Shown here piece by piece: positions 1-56,715 of a DNA stretch of 64,000 bases; the first letter of the stretch is position 1; every line of letters starts with the position of its first letter. Source of the DNA: Vigna angularis (lineage: Eukaryota > Streptophyta > Magnoliopsida > Fabales > Fabaceae); NCBI RefSeq assembly GCF_016808095.1, contig NC_068974.1, forward strand, positions 5,270,001 through 5,334,000. Direction: 5' to 3'. Made by a program: the position numbers and the translations under genes. Under the pieces are notes generated by a model. It had not been told where the DNA came from and did not search any database. It saw nothing but the letters and a program-made list of their open reading frames with translations.

Positions 1-1521
1 CTTCTAATGTTGCTTGACTTTAAAACTCCATACCCTTTTGTACTTTAAATGCCCATTTATGTATTTTACTATATGAACCTAATTTGAAAATATATTCTTA
101 TCACAAGTCGAAGAAATATGAAACAAGGAAAAAAAGAAACTATTTATGATTGCAAGAGCATTTTTGTTTGTCATGCTTCTATTAATTGTTCTTAAAATAT
201 GATCTTGCTCCTTTTCTTGTTCTTCATTCGTTAATTCATCCAATGCTAAATGTCATTTGCAAAGATACTTTCAACAATTTCCAAAACCTTGTGCAAGTTT
301 TGAAAATTGAGGGTTCCCAATATATTGGGTTCCAAAGATTGCCACAATGGTAATGAACAAGATCACTAATAGCAGTGTCAAAGTGAGCCAACCCAGTTCA
401 CACAGGTTGACTTAGCACAGGTTGAGCTAAAAATGAGTAAGCTCAAGCCGACTCTCTTTCTGGTGAGCCATAAATTTTTGTAACTCGGCTCGACCCACCA
501 TAGGTTGGTGGGTTGATTCACTTAAGAATGTTTTGTTTTTTCAATTTATTTTATATATTAATGATCGTACAATCAGAGCAGACTCTCTAGAGTCATTATA
601 TAAGATTAGAATCAAAATGTTTGCCTATTTTACCTAATATTATCATAAAGATAGTAAATGAAAATTAAAGTTTCAAGCTACATAACTTGACAAACAAATA
701 AATTAAACATTCAAACTATTCAATCATTATTTAACAACATTCTAGTATTTGAAATGATCAAATTGTCATATTAGATATTAGAAGTAGTAAATAATTGTAA
801 TAAAAAACTTGTAAAAAATGGTGAAAAACTAATAAAGGGATTTTATATTTGGGTTGTGGATCAACTCACCTTCAACTTGGCTTAAACGTATTTAACCTAG
901 GAATTAAGTGAGCCGGGTCCAATTTGATCCACATTTAAACCATGTAAAACGTTTCCAACCCAACCTGGTTTGAACTTGCGGTGAGTCGGGTTGGCTCAAA
1001 GGTTGAAACCCATTTTGATATCTCTAATCAATATCTAGTAAAGCCAAATATTTCTAAAGATATTTTCCTATCAAATGATATCATATCTCCCTATTTAATG
1101 TTATCTAATCATATCTCTAACAATATCTAATAATCAGAATAGTATGGCTACTTCCATAAGAGTGCCAAGAAAGTTGGATTTGGATTGAGCTTTCCTAGTA
1201 TTGATATTGGATGAGAATTTTACCTCTATCTTTTACTTGAATTTTGGCATGATACTGGAATTCCCTTCTCCGGTAGCTATTGCAGTTTATTGGCATTAAT
1301 TCAACTCTATTCTAACAAACTTTCCTTTGGCATGTTTTATGTAGTGTGCAGTTTTGTTTATTTTTCAACTTCCAGATGCATCTCCTTTCATATGCATGCA
1401 GCTAATTAACTTTACTCTTTAGATAATGCTCAATTATCCCCCTCACCTCGCATGAACAAGGGTGTTGGTTTTATTGTGTTCTTGATTTCCTGGCTAAGAA
1501 AAGGTTGTTTGTGTCACTCAG
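1..1521 (+). other. Upstream intron sequence (no exon recognised)
   Basis: No coding stretch with supported splice sites was seen here. The segment ends at the acceptor of the first visible exon. It is AT-rich and contains a decayed inverted-repeat element (listed separately). The 5' exons of the HEAT-repeat gene must lie to the left of the window. Confidence 0.6.
376..1020. repeat. Decayed inverted-repeat (MITE-like) element
   Basis: The left part carries GTCAAAGTGAGCCAACCC and the right part reads, on the opposite strand, TTTGAGCCAACCCGACTCAC. Several further GAGCCRRCYC-type words occur near both ends, with AT-rich DNA between. The symmetry suggests a non-autonomous DNA transposon with subterminal repeats. 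No convincing target duplication remains, so borders are approximate. Confidence 0.4.
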
Positions 1522-45888
<44,367 letters not shown>

Positions 45889-47270
45889 AGGAGCTTGAAA
45901 ATGGCAATGGTGGAAATGATGGGCTATGGGAGCCGAACTAACCAATCTTGTAGAGAAGAATTTATTTGAGGCACTCTCTGTCTGTATTATAATTTTGTAG
46001 GAGAGATTGCTTTAATAGGATCTTTTTTAATACATATTTTTGGTATTTGTAATGGCCAGCCAACTGTCTAGACCTTTTTTATAAAATTCTCTCAACTTTG
46101 TATGTAATTTATGAAAAAAATTATCAATACCGAAGCATATAAATCATGATTTTGAGCATAAAATAATTATTTTCTAAATGTCCAAGACTTTTATTAGTGC
46201 ATCTGTTAAGAAAATTGATAATTACGTACTATTCAAAATATACGTTTTAGTTTGTTTTACCAAATATTTTTTCTAATTTTTTTTTGTTATAAAAGGTATT
46301 TTTGTAGATGAATTGAATGTTTCTTCATCAAAAAAATTGTTAATAGATAGATTAAATTGAATTTTTAGTAAATGATCAGTTTTTTAATTTAATTTATTAT
46401 AATTCGACAAAATTTATAAATATCCATCTAATTTTATTCATTTAAAACCCTTATAGAATTTTAAAGATCTTATTCATAATAGCATTCTATCTGTAATGAA
46501 TGTTTATCTTGCCATTAGTGTATTTTATGTTTCTGTTGCTCTTATACCCTTTTTATCCGTGATATTGCAAATGCATGCCAGCGTACAGACAGAAGAAAGG
46601 TAAGTGCAAAGGCACAGTCAAATACATGACATCTTGAAACTCTTTGTCCCTCTTTTTTCATGTTCAATCATCTCCCACTGCTTACCTTATGGGGCATTCT
46701 TTCTTGTACCATGTAAATATGAAAATTCCTACTTTGTTATTTTGGTTTAAAAGTTTTTTCAAATTTTACAGTGCGAAAATGACTTGGATTGTATAATTTA
46801 TAAGTTAAAAGCATTTTGTAGATTACACAACATTGACTCCTTTTTTATATGAAAGAAATTTCTAGATGGTGTAATTAAAAAAATACATTTGACTTTTATT
46901 TTGTTCATAAAAGATTTTTGAATTTTACAATCTAAAAGTTATTTTAGACTTTTATATTATACAATTTGTAAGTTTATTTTTTCATTTTTGGATTACACAA
47001 TTTGATTGTTTTTTTTTTCTTAAAAGGAACTTTGTGATTTTAGAATCCGAAAGTTGCTTCTAGGTTGTACAATGTAAAAGTCATTATTGTGGATCAAGAA
47101 TGCTTATATAGAAAAGACACGATCAGAGGGATGAAGGCAAAAGGATAAAAGGAAGGACCAATGGTGGTGACGTAAAAGATATACAAGAAGACATACCTTT
47201 TTTTAGTTTGTGTTCACGTTTTAATTCGTACGTGCTATTTCTTGTGAACAGAAATTTAGGTTGAAATGAA
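45889..47270. other. 3' UTR then intergenic DNA with palindromic repeat block
   Basis: The first 240 nt are probably the untranslated end of the HEAT-repeat gene. 46130-46760 is AT-rich with no gene. 46770-47090 holds diverged repeats on AGATTACACAATTT and GGATTGTACAATTT words, related to the block at 33490-33830. Confidence 0.5.
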
Positions 47271-47274
47271 CACA

Positions 47275-48535
47275 GCATAAGAATGTGTTCACTTAGAGGA
47301 TAGATTTAAGAGAAAAAAAGTATATAGATTTGTGAGAATTTGAAAATAAATTAAGTCTGTTTTTTTAAGAGATTTGGAGGTGAGTGAGATTGAATTTGGA
47401 ATAAAAATTTGTGAAAGTTAAGAGTAGATGGATTTGTGAAGATTCGAAAGTAAATCAAATGTTTTTTTAAGGGATTTGGATGTGAATAGAATGAATTTAG
47501 ATTGAAAGTTTGTGAAAGTTTGTGAAAGTTTGTGAAAGTTTGTGAAAGTTTGTGAAAGTTTGTGAAAGTTAGTATAGGATTTGACTGATATGATAAAATT
47601 GTTTTAATTGATAGAAAATAAAAGTTACCAAAATGTTCTTTAATGGTAAAAATAATATAAAATAATATTTAAGAGTAATATATTTTTTGACAAATTATTT
47701 GAAATAGTTGTAATGAAAAAATTAATAAATAACTAATACAATATATTTTAGATAAATAACCAAGTTTAATAAAATATATTTAATAAAATTTTCATTTTTG
47801 TTTTGTAATTTTAATTTCAATTTCAATTTTTCATAAAGAAGTAATAAATCTTCTGAATAAAACTAAGTTTAAAATTTTTGTAAAAGATTATTGAATTTAA
47901 ATGCATAATTAAAAGATTAAATTGTACTAATAATATGAATCAAAATTTCTATGAAAAAAATAAAGAAGCATGGTACGTAACTTTTTTATTATTATTATTA
48001 ATATTACTATTTTATTATATTATTATTAATAAAATTAATAAATGAATTTTTCAGTTTAGTTGGAATTGATTCCTTTTTATTGGAATGGAATCCATAGTAT
48101 TCATCTTTTAAGATAGATATGAGAAGGTATAGTTTTACATAGACAAAATTGGATTTTTAAATTAATATAAATTCTCTCAAATCTCTGCTAAATAACAAAG
48201 ATGGAATTAACCATTAATTTTACAGATTCGTTTCTTTCTTTCCTTTTAAATACTTCAAAGTGAATACAAAATAAATTAATAATCTATCTACACAAACAAT
48301 TGTGAATAATAAAATCTTTATAGAAGGTAATTTGATAATTTTTATTTCTATCCATTAAAACAATTTTTAATCTATCATATCAGTTTAATATTACACAAAT
48401 TTTCACAAATTTTACTTCTAAATTCACTCTCAATCATCCTCAAATCTCTTCAAAATAACAACACATAATTTACTCTCAAATTCATCATTTTCTTCTCTAT
48501 CAAATTCTCTCAAGTGAACACACCCTCATAGACCT
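47275..48535. mobile_element. Long inverted-repeat element, non-autonomous
   Basis: The left arm starts near TGTGTTCACTTAGAGG and the right arm, read from the other strand, starts TGTGTTCACTTGAGAG. Similarity between the arms runs for roughly 300 bp, including AAGAGATTTGGAGGTGAGTG versus AGAGATTTGAGGATGATTG and TGATATGATAAAATTGTTTT versus TGATATGATAGATTAAAAAT. The centre is about 500 bp of AT-rich DNA with no frame. No clean target duplication remains (CATAAGA versus CATAGAC at best). A decayed Mutator-like or fold-back element fits. Confidence 0.6.
47505..47572. repeat. 10 bp minisatellite in the left arm
   Basis: GTTTGTGAAA is repeated about six times without interruption. The right arm of the same inverted-repeat element carries only one or two diverged copies, so the expansion happened after insertion. 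Confidence 0.85.
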
Positions 48536-51380
48536 ATATAAACAATTGTACTTTGTCCGTGAAGCTTATCTCTTTTGAATAGTTAAAGCTTAAAAACACA
48601 TGAAAGTGAATGACCTCTATGAAGTAGCTTTTGAAAGCGGATTGATTATAACTAGAGCCTCTTTTTTTATAAATAGTATTTTCTAACAATGATAGCAGCA
48701 CAGTCATTTATATTAGTTTACCCTAATTTCTTGGATTACATATATTTTCTTTTAGAAAAATATTCAGGAGTTCTACAAATCAAATACTTGATTAGAAAAA
48801 AAAATACATAAACCATTTTTAGTTATCCTTTTCAAATATCATTTCTGAAATTGAGAACTTGATTATTTTTCAACTATCACTCGTGGCATATAAACACATA
48901 TAATGAAAGGTAATAAAAATAACTCTAAGAGAGAGAATATATAAATAAAATGGGTAACTTTATGGAATGAAGAATATAAAAGTTTCATACTTTCCATTAA
49001 GAATAATTCACACTTAAGTTTAGAACTATATTTATATTGTATGGTTTATCATAAGATTTTCAGTGTTGAGCTCTGTAAATCTTTTGTCAATATATAGCCT
49101 TCAAGAATATGATAGGTGCTTAGTTAGTGTTGTATTTTGCAATTATATCTCGTTATGTCTGATAAAGTGATCATAAATCCTTTAATATTGATTTGGCTTT
49201 ATTGTCTTAGACATAGACATACGTTCATGGGTAGGAAAGGAACGTTCCACTTCCTTTTGGATGTTGCCCAAGAATCGTGCTTGAGATATTTGTAAGATAA
49301 TATTCAATAAGAGCAACTTCATGTTTATTCATAATATTTTGTTTCTTTGAATATTTGCTAAATGTTAGAGAAATCGTTTCTTATATTCAAAAGATAATGT
49401 ATTGGCTGTTCAATGTAACATCCCTAATATTTAAATAACTATAGTATATAATCTTGTACTTTTATTCATGTGATTAAATTCATATAAAAACATATTTTAT
49501 ATTTTATCTAGAAGTAGTTTGATCATTGAAAAATAAATCGAAAAATTTCAAGAAATTATATAAGTAAATAATAATAAAAATAAATAATAAGACAAAAACA
49601 AAACAAAATAAAAATATATATATTAAAAAATATTAATTAACAATATATGTTAATTAAAATATCATTATATATATTAAAAAAATAAATATTTTGGATGATT
49701 CTTCTAAAAGATAACATAAGAAGAAAGAAAAAAAAAGGAAAAAAGAGATTCGGTAAGGAGTTAAGGATTATCTCTTCCAAATAAATTAATGCTAGACATA
49801 GTTGTCATGAAAATTTTATTAAAAAAATCATGGAAGATGATATCAAACCTATCAAATTGCATCGCATATATAAAAAAAACTTTTTATGAAAAAAAATCAT
49901 GATTTTCTTAATGAAATATATTCATATTTTGAATTTCATATATAGGGAAAAACACATAACATATTAAAAAAAATTATCATTAATTAATCTTCTCATATTT
50001 AAAAAGATCTTTAATTTTTAAAAGTTTTTGTTTTAAAAACACTTAGTATTAATTTTTTTACCTACTACTACCATATTTTCTTGTAATTTGAATCCTCTTT
50101 AGTATTAAAATCTTTCTTCTCATCAAACAAATTAGCTCATTTATAAGATAGTTTTAACTCCTCCATAAAACTAGCCTCCTTAGACGTCAAAGGAGTATGA
50201 GTTATCATTGAACTACTATAAGTTGAATCTATTTGTTGTAAATCATGCAAACTATTGACAATTAGAGTGACATCCTCCAAAGAATGCATATCAGACAAGG
50301 AATCAAAATTCCCAGGAACACCACCACCAAGATTCTTAACAAGAGAATATTCATTCACAACACAATTATTATCATGATTAACCACCACTAGCTTAGGCTA
50401 TGACTACAAGTTGTACCACAATAGGGTGCACCATACAAGACTCCACCACAAGTTCCACCGCAGACTTTACCTTAGGCTAAAGAGTCCTTAGTCTCATCTT
50501 ATGCATCAATCACCTTAGGATGATAATGTTGTTGTATTTTTGTGTCAATTGTTTTTTGTCCACCAGAAATAACATTGGTATAATGTTGTAACTGTCTACG
50601 ATAAGATAGACCATGACTAATGATTTTACAATTTGAAGAAAATGGAGGCAAATTTTGATACTCCACATCAACAATAAATACATCCTGATTTCCGAAAAAT
50701 CTTATTACACAAAATAAATAACAAATCAACATCACCAAGACACGTGCAAAGAAACCTCGAGACTTTCTCTTGGTATAATCATCTAAAGATAAAGATGTAT
50801 CAATTCCTCATGCTATTAACAAAATCGTTTTTAGCTCTCAATACTCTTAGAGAAGAACTGGATGTAGCTTAGTTGAGTGAACTAGTATAAAATAAGTATG
50901 CTTAGCGTCTTCACTCTGCAAGTATTCTATCTACAATCGTAGCATATACTTGCAAAACAAATAGTTAACACACACATTCATCATTAGACGCACATTCCCT
51001 TAAAAGTCTCTTCTCCTGGACACTACAGAAGAATAACTAAATAATCAATCTATAACCGCTTCTCTTAGAACAATGTCTTACACGTCAGGGATTTTGTGAC
51101 TCATGAGGATCATCCAAGCTTTACCAAAGGTTGTCAAATATCAACATCGAAAAAGATTTCCAAAAACAGTATTCAACCCCCTTCTAGTGTTTCTCGTTAC
51201 TTCAATACCCACCATAACAACCATTTTTTTCTTGAAGACATACATTAATTTACTTTTTATTTTTCATTGCTTTAGTTTTAATTATTTCATTGTATACAAT
51301 TGTAATTTTTTTCCTATAAACATCAAATGTGCAATTTGTGTTGGTTTTCTGCTTTTTAGATTTGGTAAAATTGTAAAACC
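48536..51380. other. AT-rich intergenic DNA, no gene supported
   Basis: Long A/T runs and AT-only stretches (for example 49550-49720). Minus-strand open frames of 79-83 codons at 50137-50388 and 50499-50738 show no domain I recognise, though a Pro/Thr-rich or hydrophilic transposon protein is possible. Near 51160-51185 the minus strand has AGAAGGGGGTTGAATACTG, reminiscent of a retroelement leader. I cannot assign more. Confidence 0.4.
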
Positions 51381-51399
51381 TGAATTTTTTTTTTCAAAA

Positions 51400-51750
51400 A
51401 ACCTGAAATTGATGTTTGTTATGACAATAATAGACGTCAATTGATGTTTGTTACCTTGTGGTCCGACGTCAATTGATGTCTGTTAATGCCATAATAGATG
51501 TCAATTTTCTTCCTTCCCACTTTCAGAAACTTTCTCTCAACAGTAGGTCCCTCTCGTCCAACGAAAATTAACGTCTATTTGTACTACGAGGGACATTAAT
51601 TGACATTTGTTTGTTGTACACAACAAACATCATATTGATGTATGTTCCTAATGTCTGACGTTAAATTAACATCTCCTAGTATGACGTTAAGGCTTTGACT
51701 AGTGTCAAGAATAAAAAATAACGAACGTCGAAGCTCATTTTTGTAGTAGT
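51400..51750. mobile_element. CACTA-like transposon terminus
   Basis: The right border reads, on the minus strand, CACTACTACAAAAATGAGC, the usual start of CACTA (En/Spm) ends. Inward lie repeated subterminal words GACGTCAATTGATGTYTGTT at about 51434, 51463 and further variants to 51680, in both orientations. Only this end was found; the opposite end and any transposase were not seen. The border abuts Copia sequence. Confidence 0.6.
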
Positions 51751-51759
51751 GGTAGGGTG

Positions 51760-52870
51760 AATATTGTGGGAAATTCTAGCAACAATAAAGAAGACAAGAT
51801 CTAGGTTTAGCATGCACGTGTGGGACATCCATCCTTTTATTATATGAAACAAGTTCTTCCTAAGTTATTTACTAGTACAAATTTAAATAATTTGACATGT
51901 GACACTTGTATTCTTGCAAAGAGTCATTGTTTATATTTTCCTACACAATTGAATAAAATTGATATTCCTTTTTTATAGATACTAATGTTTGGGGACCATC
52001 ATCCTTGTTATCGTTGGTTTGTGACATTTATAGATTATGCACACATTTCTTAAACATAAAAGTGAGGTTTATGGCATATTTAAACTTTTCCACAAAATAA
52101 CCCAAACACAATTCAACTCATTTTGTTCGTGTTAATCATTCTGACAACAAACACGAATATGTTAATCATGAATTTTTCATAATTCTCTTACTACCCATGG
52201 AATCATGCATGAGATCACTTGTCCTAATACTCTATAATAAAATGGTGTAGCAGAATGAAAAAATCGCCGTATTTTAGAAACATTAGAGACATTGTTGATT
52301 GGGGCACATATGTTGTCTAAATATTGGAAAAAGGCTATTGAAACTGCTATTTATCTTATGAATCGTATGTCGTTTAGAGTTCTTGGTTTTAAGACTTCTC
52401 TTGAAGTCTTAAGTGGTTATTATTCAATCTCCTTTCACTCGCTGCTGCCTCCAAAGTTTTAGACTGTGTGGCCTTTGTACGTCTTCCTCCAAGTTAAACC
52501 TATGTGTAGTTAAATGTGTGTTTTTGCATTATGGGACACATACAAAAGAGTATCATTGTTATGATTCGCTTACTCAACGAACATATGTTAGCATGATGTG
52601 TCGGAAACTGATTTTCACCTTCATTAGGAAAGAAGTATAGTGAAGATGGAGTAGGTGTAGGTGGAATATTTGCATAGGTACCCAAAAGAACTTATGTAAC
52701 TAAAGAGGAATTCATTACGGTATGGAAGGTGGAGGTCAACTCTGAAGTCTTTCACCTAATTACTAGAAGCCTCACATAAAAAGAAGGACTTTGAATTCAT
52801 TGTGCTACTAATGAATTTACTCGATAAAATATTAAACTTTACATTAATTAAGATGGGGAATAATGTTAAA
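51760..52870 (+). pseudogene. Ty1/copia integrase and 3' end relic
   Basis: The plus strand encodes, with frame breaks, an integrase core: NGVAE-KNRRILETLETLLI, AIETAIYLMNRMSFRVLGFK and TSLEVLSGYYSI (about 52240-52430), then LKCVFLHYGTHTKEYHCYD-type words to 52600. Around 52720-52830 the sequence resembles the last part of RNase H, and AAGATGGGGAATAATGTTAAA near 52850 could be the polypurine tract and LTR start. Most reverse transcriptase is deleted. Confidence 0.65.
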
Positions 52871-53686
52871 TTAAACAAATAACCTAGAATGCATATTCAC
52901 CCAACAAATAAATGGAAAGGTTTCCTTGAAGTCTTAGTGTTCTTGCTACATGTTTGTATTTTCTTTAATCTACCATGATATTTTGTACTTACACTTAATT
53001 TTTTATGAACAATGTCATGGTAATGAAGAAATACTTTTAATCAAATGAATTTTGTTTCATTGTAACTTCTAACCATTTTTCCATTTTGAGGTGTTTATCA
53101 AATTATAATTCAATTAGAGAAAGTAAAATTTTTATTACATTTGACAATTCTATCTTTTCACTTAACAAACAAGTATATCGATATAAATCTAGAATGATGA
53201 TCTATCAAAGTGAAAAAAAAAAACAAACAATGTATCAAACAAAATTGGTTGATGCACAATCAATATTAAAAGGATATTCTCTTTTTGTTTGTTTTGTTTT
53301 TCAGAAGTTTTATTATTATGATTTCTTACTGTTGAACAACTTTAAACAATGACATGTGTTTACTTTAAAGATCAAGTTGGTTATATGTAATTGTATTATA
53401 AATCCTTTTATTTCGAATACCATGATACAAAGAGTCCATCTTTCTACCAACATGTTTCAATCAACATCAAGTAATCCTATATTATACATAATTTATCATT
53501 AAATTCAATAAAAAATTATTTAATATATATATATATATAAATATAATTTATCATTACTTGTTCTCCATGTGGTGATCCTATTACACATCCACATGTTCTT
53601 ATTTGTTAGACAAAGATTTTCTAAATTGCTTGTCATATAATTGAAGGGATATATGTTTATTATCCATATAATATCTAGCTGTCATC
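52871..53686. other. AT-rich spacer before the Gypsy element
   Basis: No gene recognised. The plus-strand 88-codon frame at 53086-53352 is AT-driven with no known motif. A TA run lies at 53524-53542. Confidence 0.5.
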
Positions 53687-53691
53687 CAATA

Positions 53692-54129
53692 TGTTACTAT
53701 GGACTTATAACTTACCGATCGAGTAAGGTGATAAGATAGTTGGAAAAGACCGAGCGGTTGACATGTCAGGAAAGCATCTCATGACCGTTTGGTCCCGACA
53801 ACCGTTGAGCAAAGTTAAGGCGTAATTAATGTCACAATGGCTACTGTCAAGCGATTAAGGTTTGCATTAATGATCATTAAGACATAAATTAATTGGTCAG
53901 ATTCTTTTAAACTCTATAAATAAGGGTTTAATTTTGAGGTAAAGTTTACTTTAACTCACTATTGAATTACAAAAGACCTACAGAGAAAAATTCTGACTTG
54001 AGCGTTGGAGTGTATTCTGCAGGTCACCCCCCTACACCGATCGGTTATCTAGAGCAAGGAGCAAGGAGGACGTTCGGTAGAGACAACAACTCTTCAGGCA
54101 GCTATCCTCGTCCCATTTCAACAGAAAGA
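53692..54129 (+). repeat. Gypsy 5' LTR
   Basis: Starts TGTTACTATGGACTTATAAC. CTCTATAAATAAGGG at about 53914 is a good TATA box with transcription expected some 30 nt later, in gene direction for the element. GTGGGGCC follows the LTR within 20 nt in the primer-site position, though I cannot name the tRNA. Confidence 0.85.
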
Positions 54130-54470
54130 TTTTGCACTCAACGTGGGGCCGAGGATTTTTGAAGACACCCTAACGAGACCATAAGGATTGCTTAGGACCC
54201 GATAGCATTTATGTAGGAGATTGAGAGGAGGATGGAAGCCATGCAGGCTGAAATTGAAACTTTGAGAGCGGAACGTGATGCGGCGCAAGGGGCCTAGTCG
54301 AATTAGCAATCGTCCGCATGGGCCTAGACCCCGTCCTTAGTGGAATTCCCTAAGACTGATAGAATACTGATCAAGACATTGATAAGGAGGAAAACAGTTC
54401 CCGGAGGAGTCTTGTCCGATCGATTCATGCCGCTCGGGCTAGGGCGCTTTACCCCTTCATAGCCACGATC

Positions 54471-55502
54471 ATGGAAGAGCAAATGTCGGATAGGGCACTC
54501 CCAACTCTCGAAAAATATGATGGGTCAGGGGACTCAGAGGAGCACCTGAGGTCATTTGCTAATGCCATGGCTATCTACTCACCTAATGAGAATGTGTGGT
54601 GTAGGGTTTTTTCCCTGTCGGTTAAAGGAGAAGCTTTGACATGGTTTTTCTTTCTTCGGCCTAGGACCATTGACAGTTTTGCGACCTTGAGACACCTGTT
54701 TGAGCGACAATTTGCCTCCAATAAGACGCAAAATCTTACATACATGGAACTGACAAAAATCAAGCACGAGAAGGGCGAAGGCCCGAGGGATTTTATGGAT
54801 CGATCTAATTGGATTGCACGACAAGTGAAGGATGTGGGCAAGAAATTCATAATGAGTACCTTGTCTACTGCTTTAAGACCCTGTTCTTTTACGGACAACC
54901 TGTTCGCACGACCTCCCATGATAATGGATGAATTGCAAGATAGGGTGGCTAAATTCATTCACATTGAGAAGATGTGAATTGTCCAAAAGAGACAACACGA
55001 AGAGAATACTTCATCCTCAGGCCAAGAGAAGAAAGATGGCAGGAAGACATTCGTTCAAGGCGAATGGAAAAAGGGGAAAAAGTTCAAAGATGGATCGAAA
55101 GAGCCCAGATTTGAACGGTATACCCAGTTGAATACGTCGAGGGCAAGAATTTTGCAGGAAGCCTTAAGCGCATATCTCCTCCCTCCTTTGAAGAAAAAAC
55201 TGACGCTCAAGAACGCAGACGGTACTAAACATTACCTATACCATCAGAACATGAGACACACCACTAAAGAATGCACCACTCTAAGAGACAAGGTTGAAGA
55301 ATTGTTGAGGGCGAGGCATTTGAGGAGGTTTGTGAGGAGCGAACGGGTGGAAAGAATTCCGCTGAGGAGAGGGAGATCCGAACGGTTTGATCGCAGGGAT
55401 GATTGTCATTCAGACCGTCGTCGTAGCACAAGTCGAAGTCCTGATCGATCGTTGGGCTTTGCTAAAGGAGGGTCGTCGACGTCTACAAGAAAGAGAGTCT
55501 AA
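54471..55502 (+). pseudogene. Gypsy gag (Retrotrans_gag)
   Basis: 54471-54977 encodes a 168-residue gag core: MEEQMSDRALPTLEKYDGSG, then EEHLRSFANAMAIYSPNE, VKGEALTWF, TIDSFATLRHLFERQFASN and MDELQDRVAKFIHIEKM. This matches the Retrotrans_gag domain of Tat-type elements. After one frame change, 55128-55502 continues with LQEALSAYLLPPLKKK, a degenerate zinc region YHQNMRHTTKECTTLRDKVE in which the first Cys is not visible, and an Arg/Ser-rich nucleic-acid-binding tail. Upstream 54180-54470 is also gag-like but carries stops. Non-functional as it stands. Confidence 0.85.
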
Positions 55503-55516
55503 GGGAGCTGAAAAGT

Positions 55517-56080
55517 GTGCATAGGGTGGACATAAAGAAATGCTCGATGCCATCGATTACCTTCACAGATGGGGATTTTCATGCCCCCGATCCCGAGCAG
55601 GACGATCCTATGATGATCGCCGCTGATATAGCTCGATACATTGTTGGCAAAGTTCAGATCGATCATGGTAGTTCAGTCAATATCCTATACTGGAAAACTT
55701 TCCAATAAATGGATTTATCGGAGGACTTGGTCGTGCCCTACAATCAGTAGATTGTAGGATTTGTTAGAGAAAGAGTAGATACTTGAGGCTACGTCGATTT
55801 GAGAATGTGCCTAGGGACTGAGCGGGGTGCTAAGGAGTTGAAGACCAGGTTTTTGCTGGTAGAAGCTAGCACTCCTTATAATGTGCTCATAGGCAAGCCA
55901 TGCATAAATGCTTTTGGGGCAATCGTCTTGATGCCTCATCTCACCCTTAAGTTTCCTTCTAACAATGGGACCATTTGCAAGGTTCGGGCGGATCAAAGAG
56001 TCGTTCGGGAGTGTTATGTTGCGGGTCTAAAGGTTAAACCCTCAACCTCGCGACGAAAGGTTAACAGTCGGAGGTAGCAA
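55517..56080 (+). pseudogene. Gypsy aspartic protease
   Basis: Begins around PSITFTDGDFHAPDPEQDDP and contains VQIDHGSSVNILYWKTF, where a catalytic-type Asp is followed by His-Gly instead of the usual Ser/Thr-Gly. A second part after two stops reads TRFLLVEASTPYNVLIGKPC then NAFGAIVLMPHLTLKFPS, the normal C-terminal half of this protease. It ends near KVRADQRVVRECYV, the link into reverse transcriptase. Confidence 0.75.
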
Positions 56081-56420
56081 TGGCGGACTTAGATCCAAGG
56101 GCCAATACTAATGATCGGATAGAACCGCTGGGAGAAACGAGACCATTCGGTCTCGAGTGAAAAGAGAACTAAGTTACTTCCGTTGGGAGTGAGTTGGAGG
56201 AGGAACAAGCCAAGCTAATAGGTGGTAGAATTGGGGGAACGAACGCTCAAGAGGCAAATCGAAGATCTGCAGGTGAACAATCAAAAGACTAGGGACGCTC
56301 GGTGCAATCGAACAGATGGAAAGTTGGCTGCAAATTGGGAGTGTCCTTTTAGGGTGGTTGAAAACCTAAAGAATTGAGCTTATTGGTTGGAGCACCCCGA
56401 CAGGAAAAGTCATCCCCAAA
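56080..56420 (+). pseudogene. Pol deletion junction with integrase C-terminal end
   Basis: After the protease link the frame becomes unrecognisable for about 150 nt. It then reads RTDGKLAANWECPFRVVENL and a piece like YWLEHPDRKSHPQNL, the last domain of Tat integrase. Thus the sequence jumps from the protease border to the end of pol, removing several kilobases that intact relatives have. The exact break is around 56100-56280. Confidence 0.65.
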
Positions 56421-56715
56421 ACTTGTGTACTTATCAAAAATAGTTCAGTACAAAAGATACAGACTCATGAACAAGCCCTAATACAAGGAAAAGATTGAAC
56501 TACACTAAGCATTAGCCCCATCGATTTTTGCGATAACTTCAATGATTGGAGGGGGCTAAGCAGCTTCAACGGTCGGAGTTGGGGTTTCGGGGACAGGTAT
56601 GGGAACAAGTTCCCCATTAACTATGATCTTCATAACGTTGAGGCGGGAATCATCAAGTGAAACCTAGTAGAGTAGGTTACACTGGGAGAGAGCCTTCTCG
56701 AAACCAAGGACGTGC

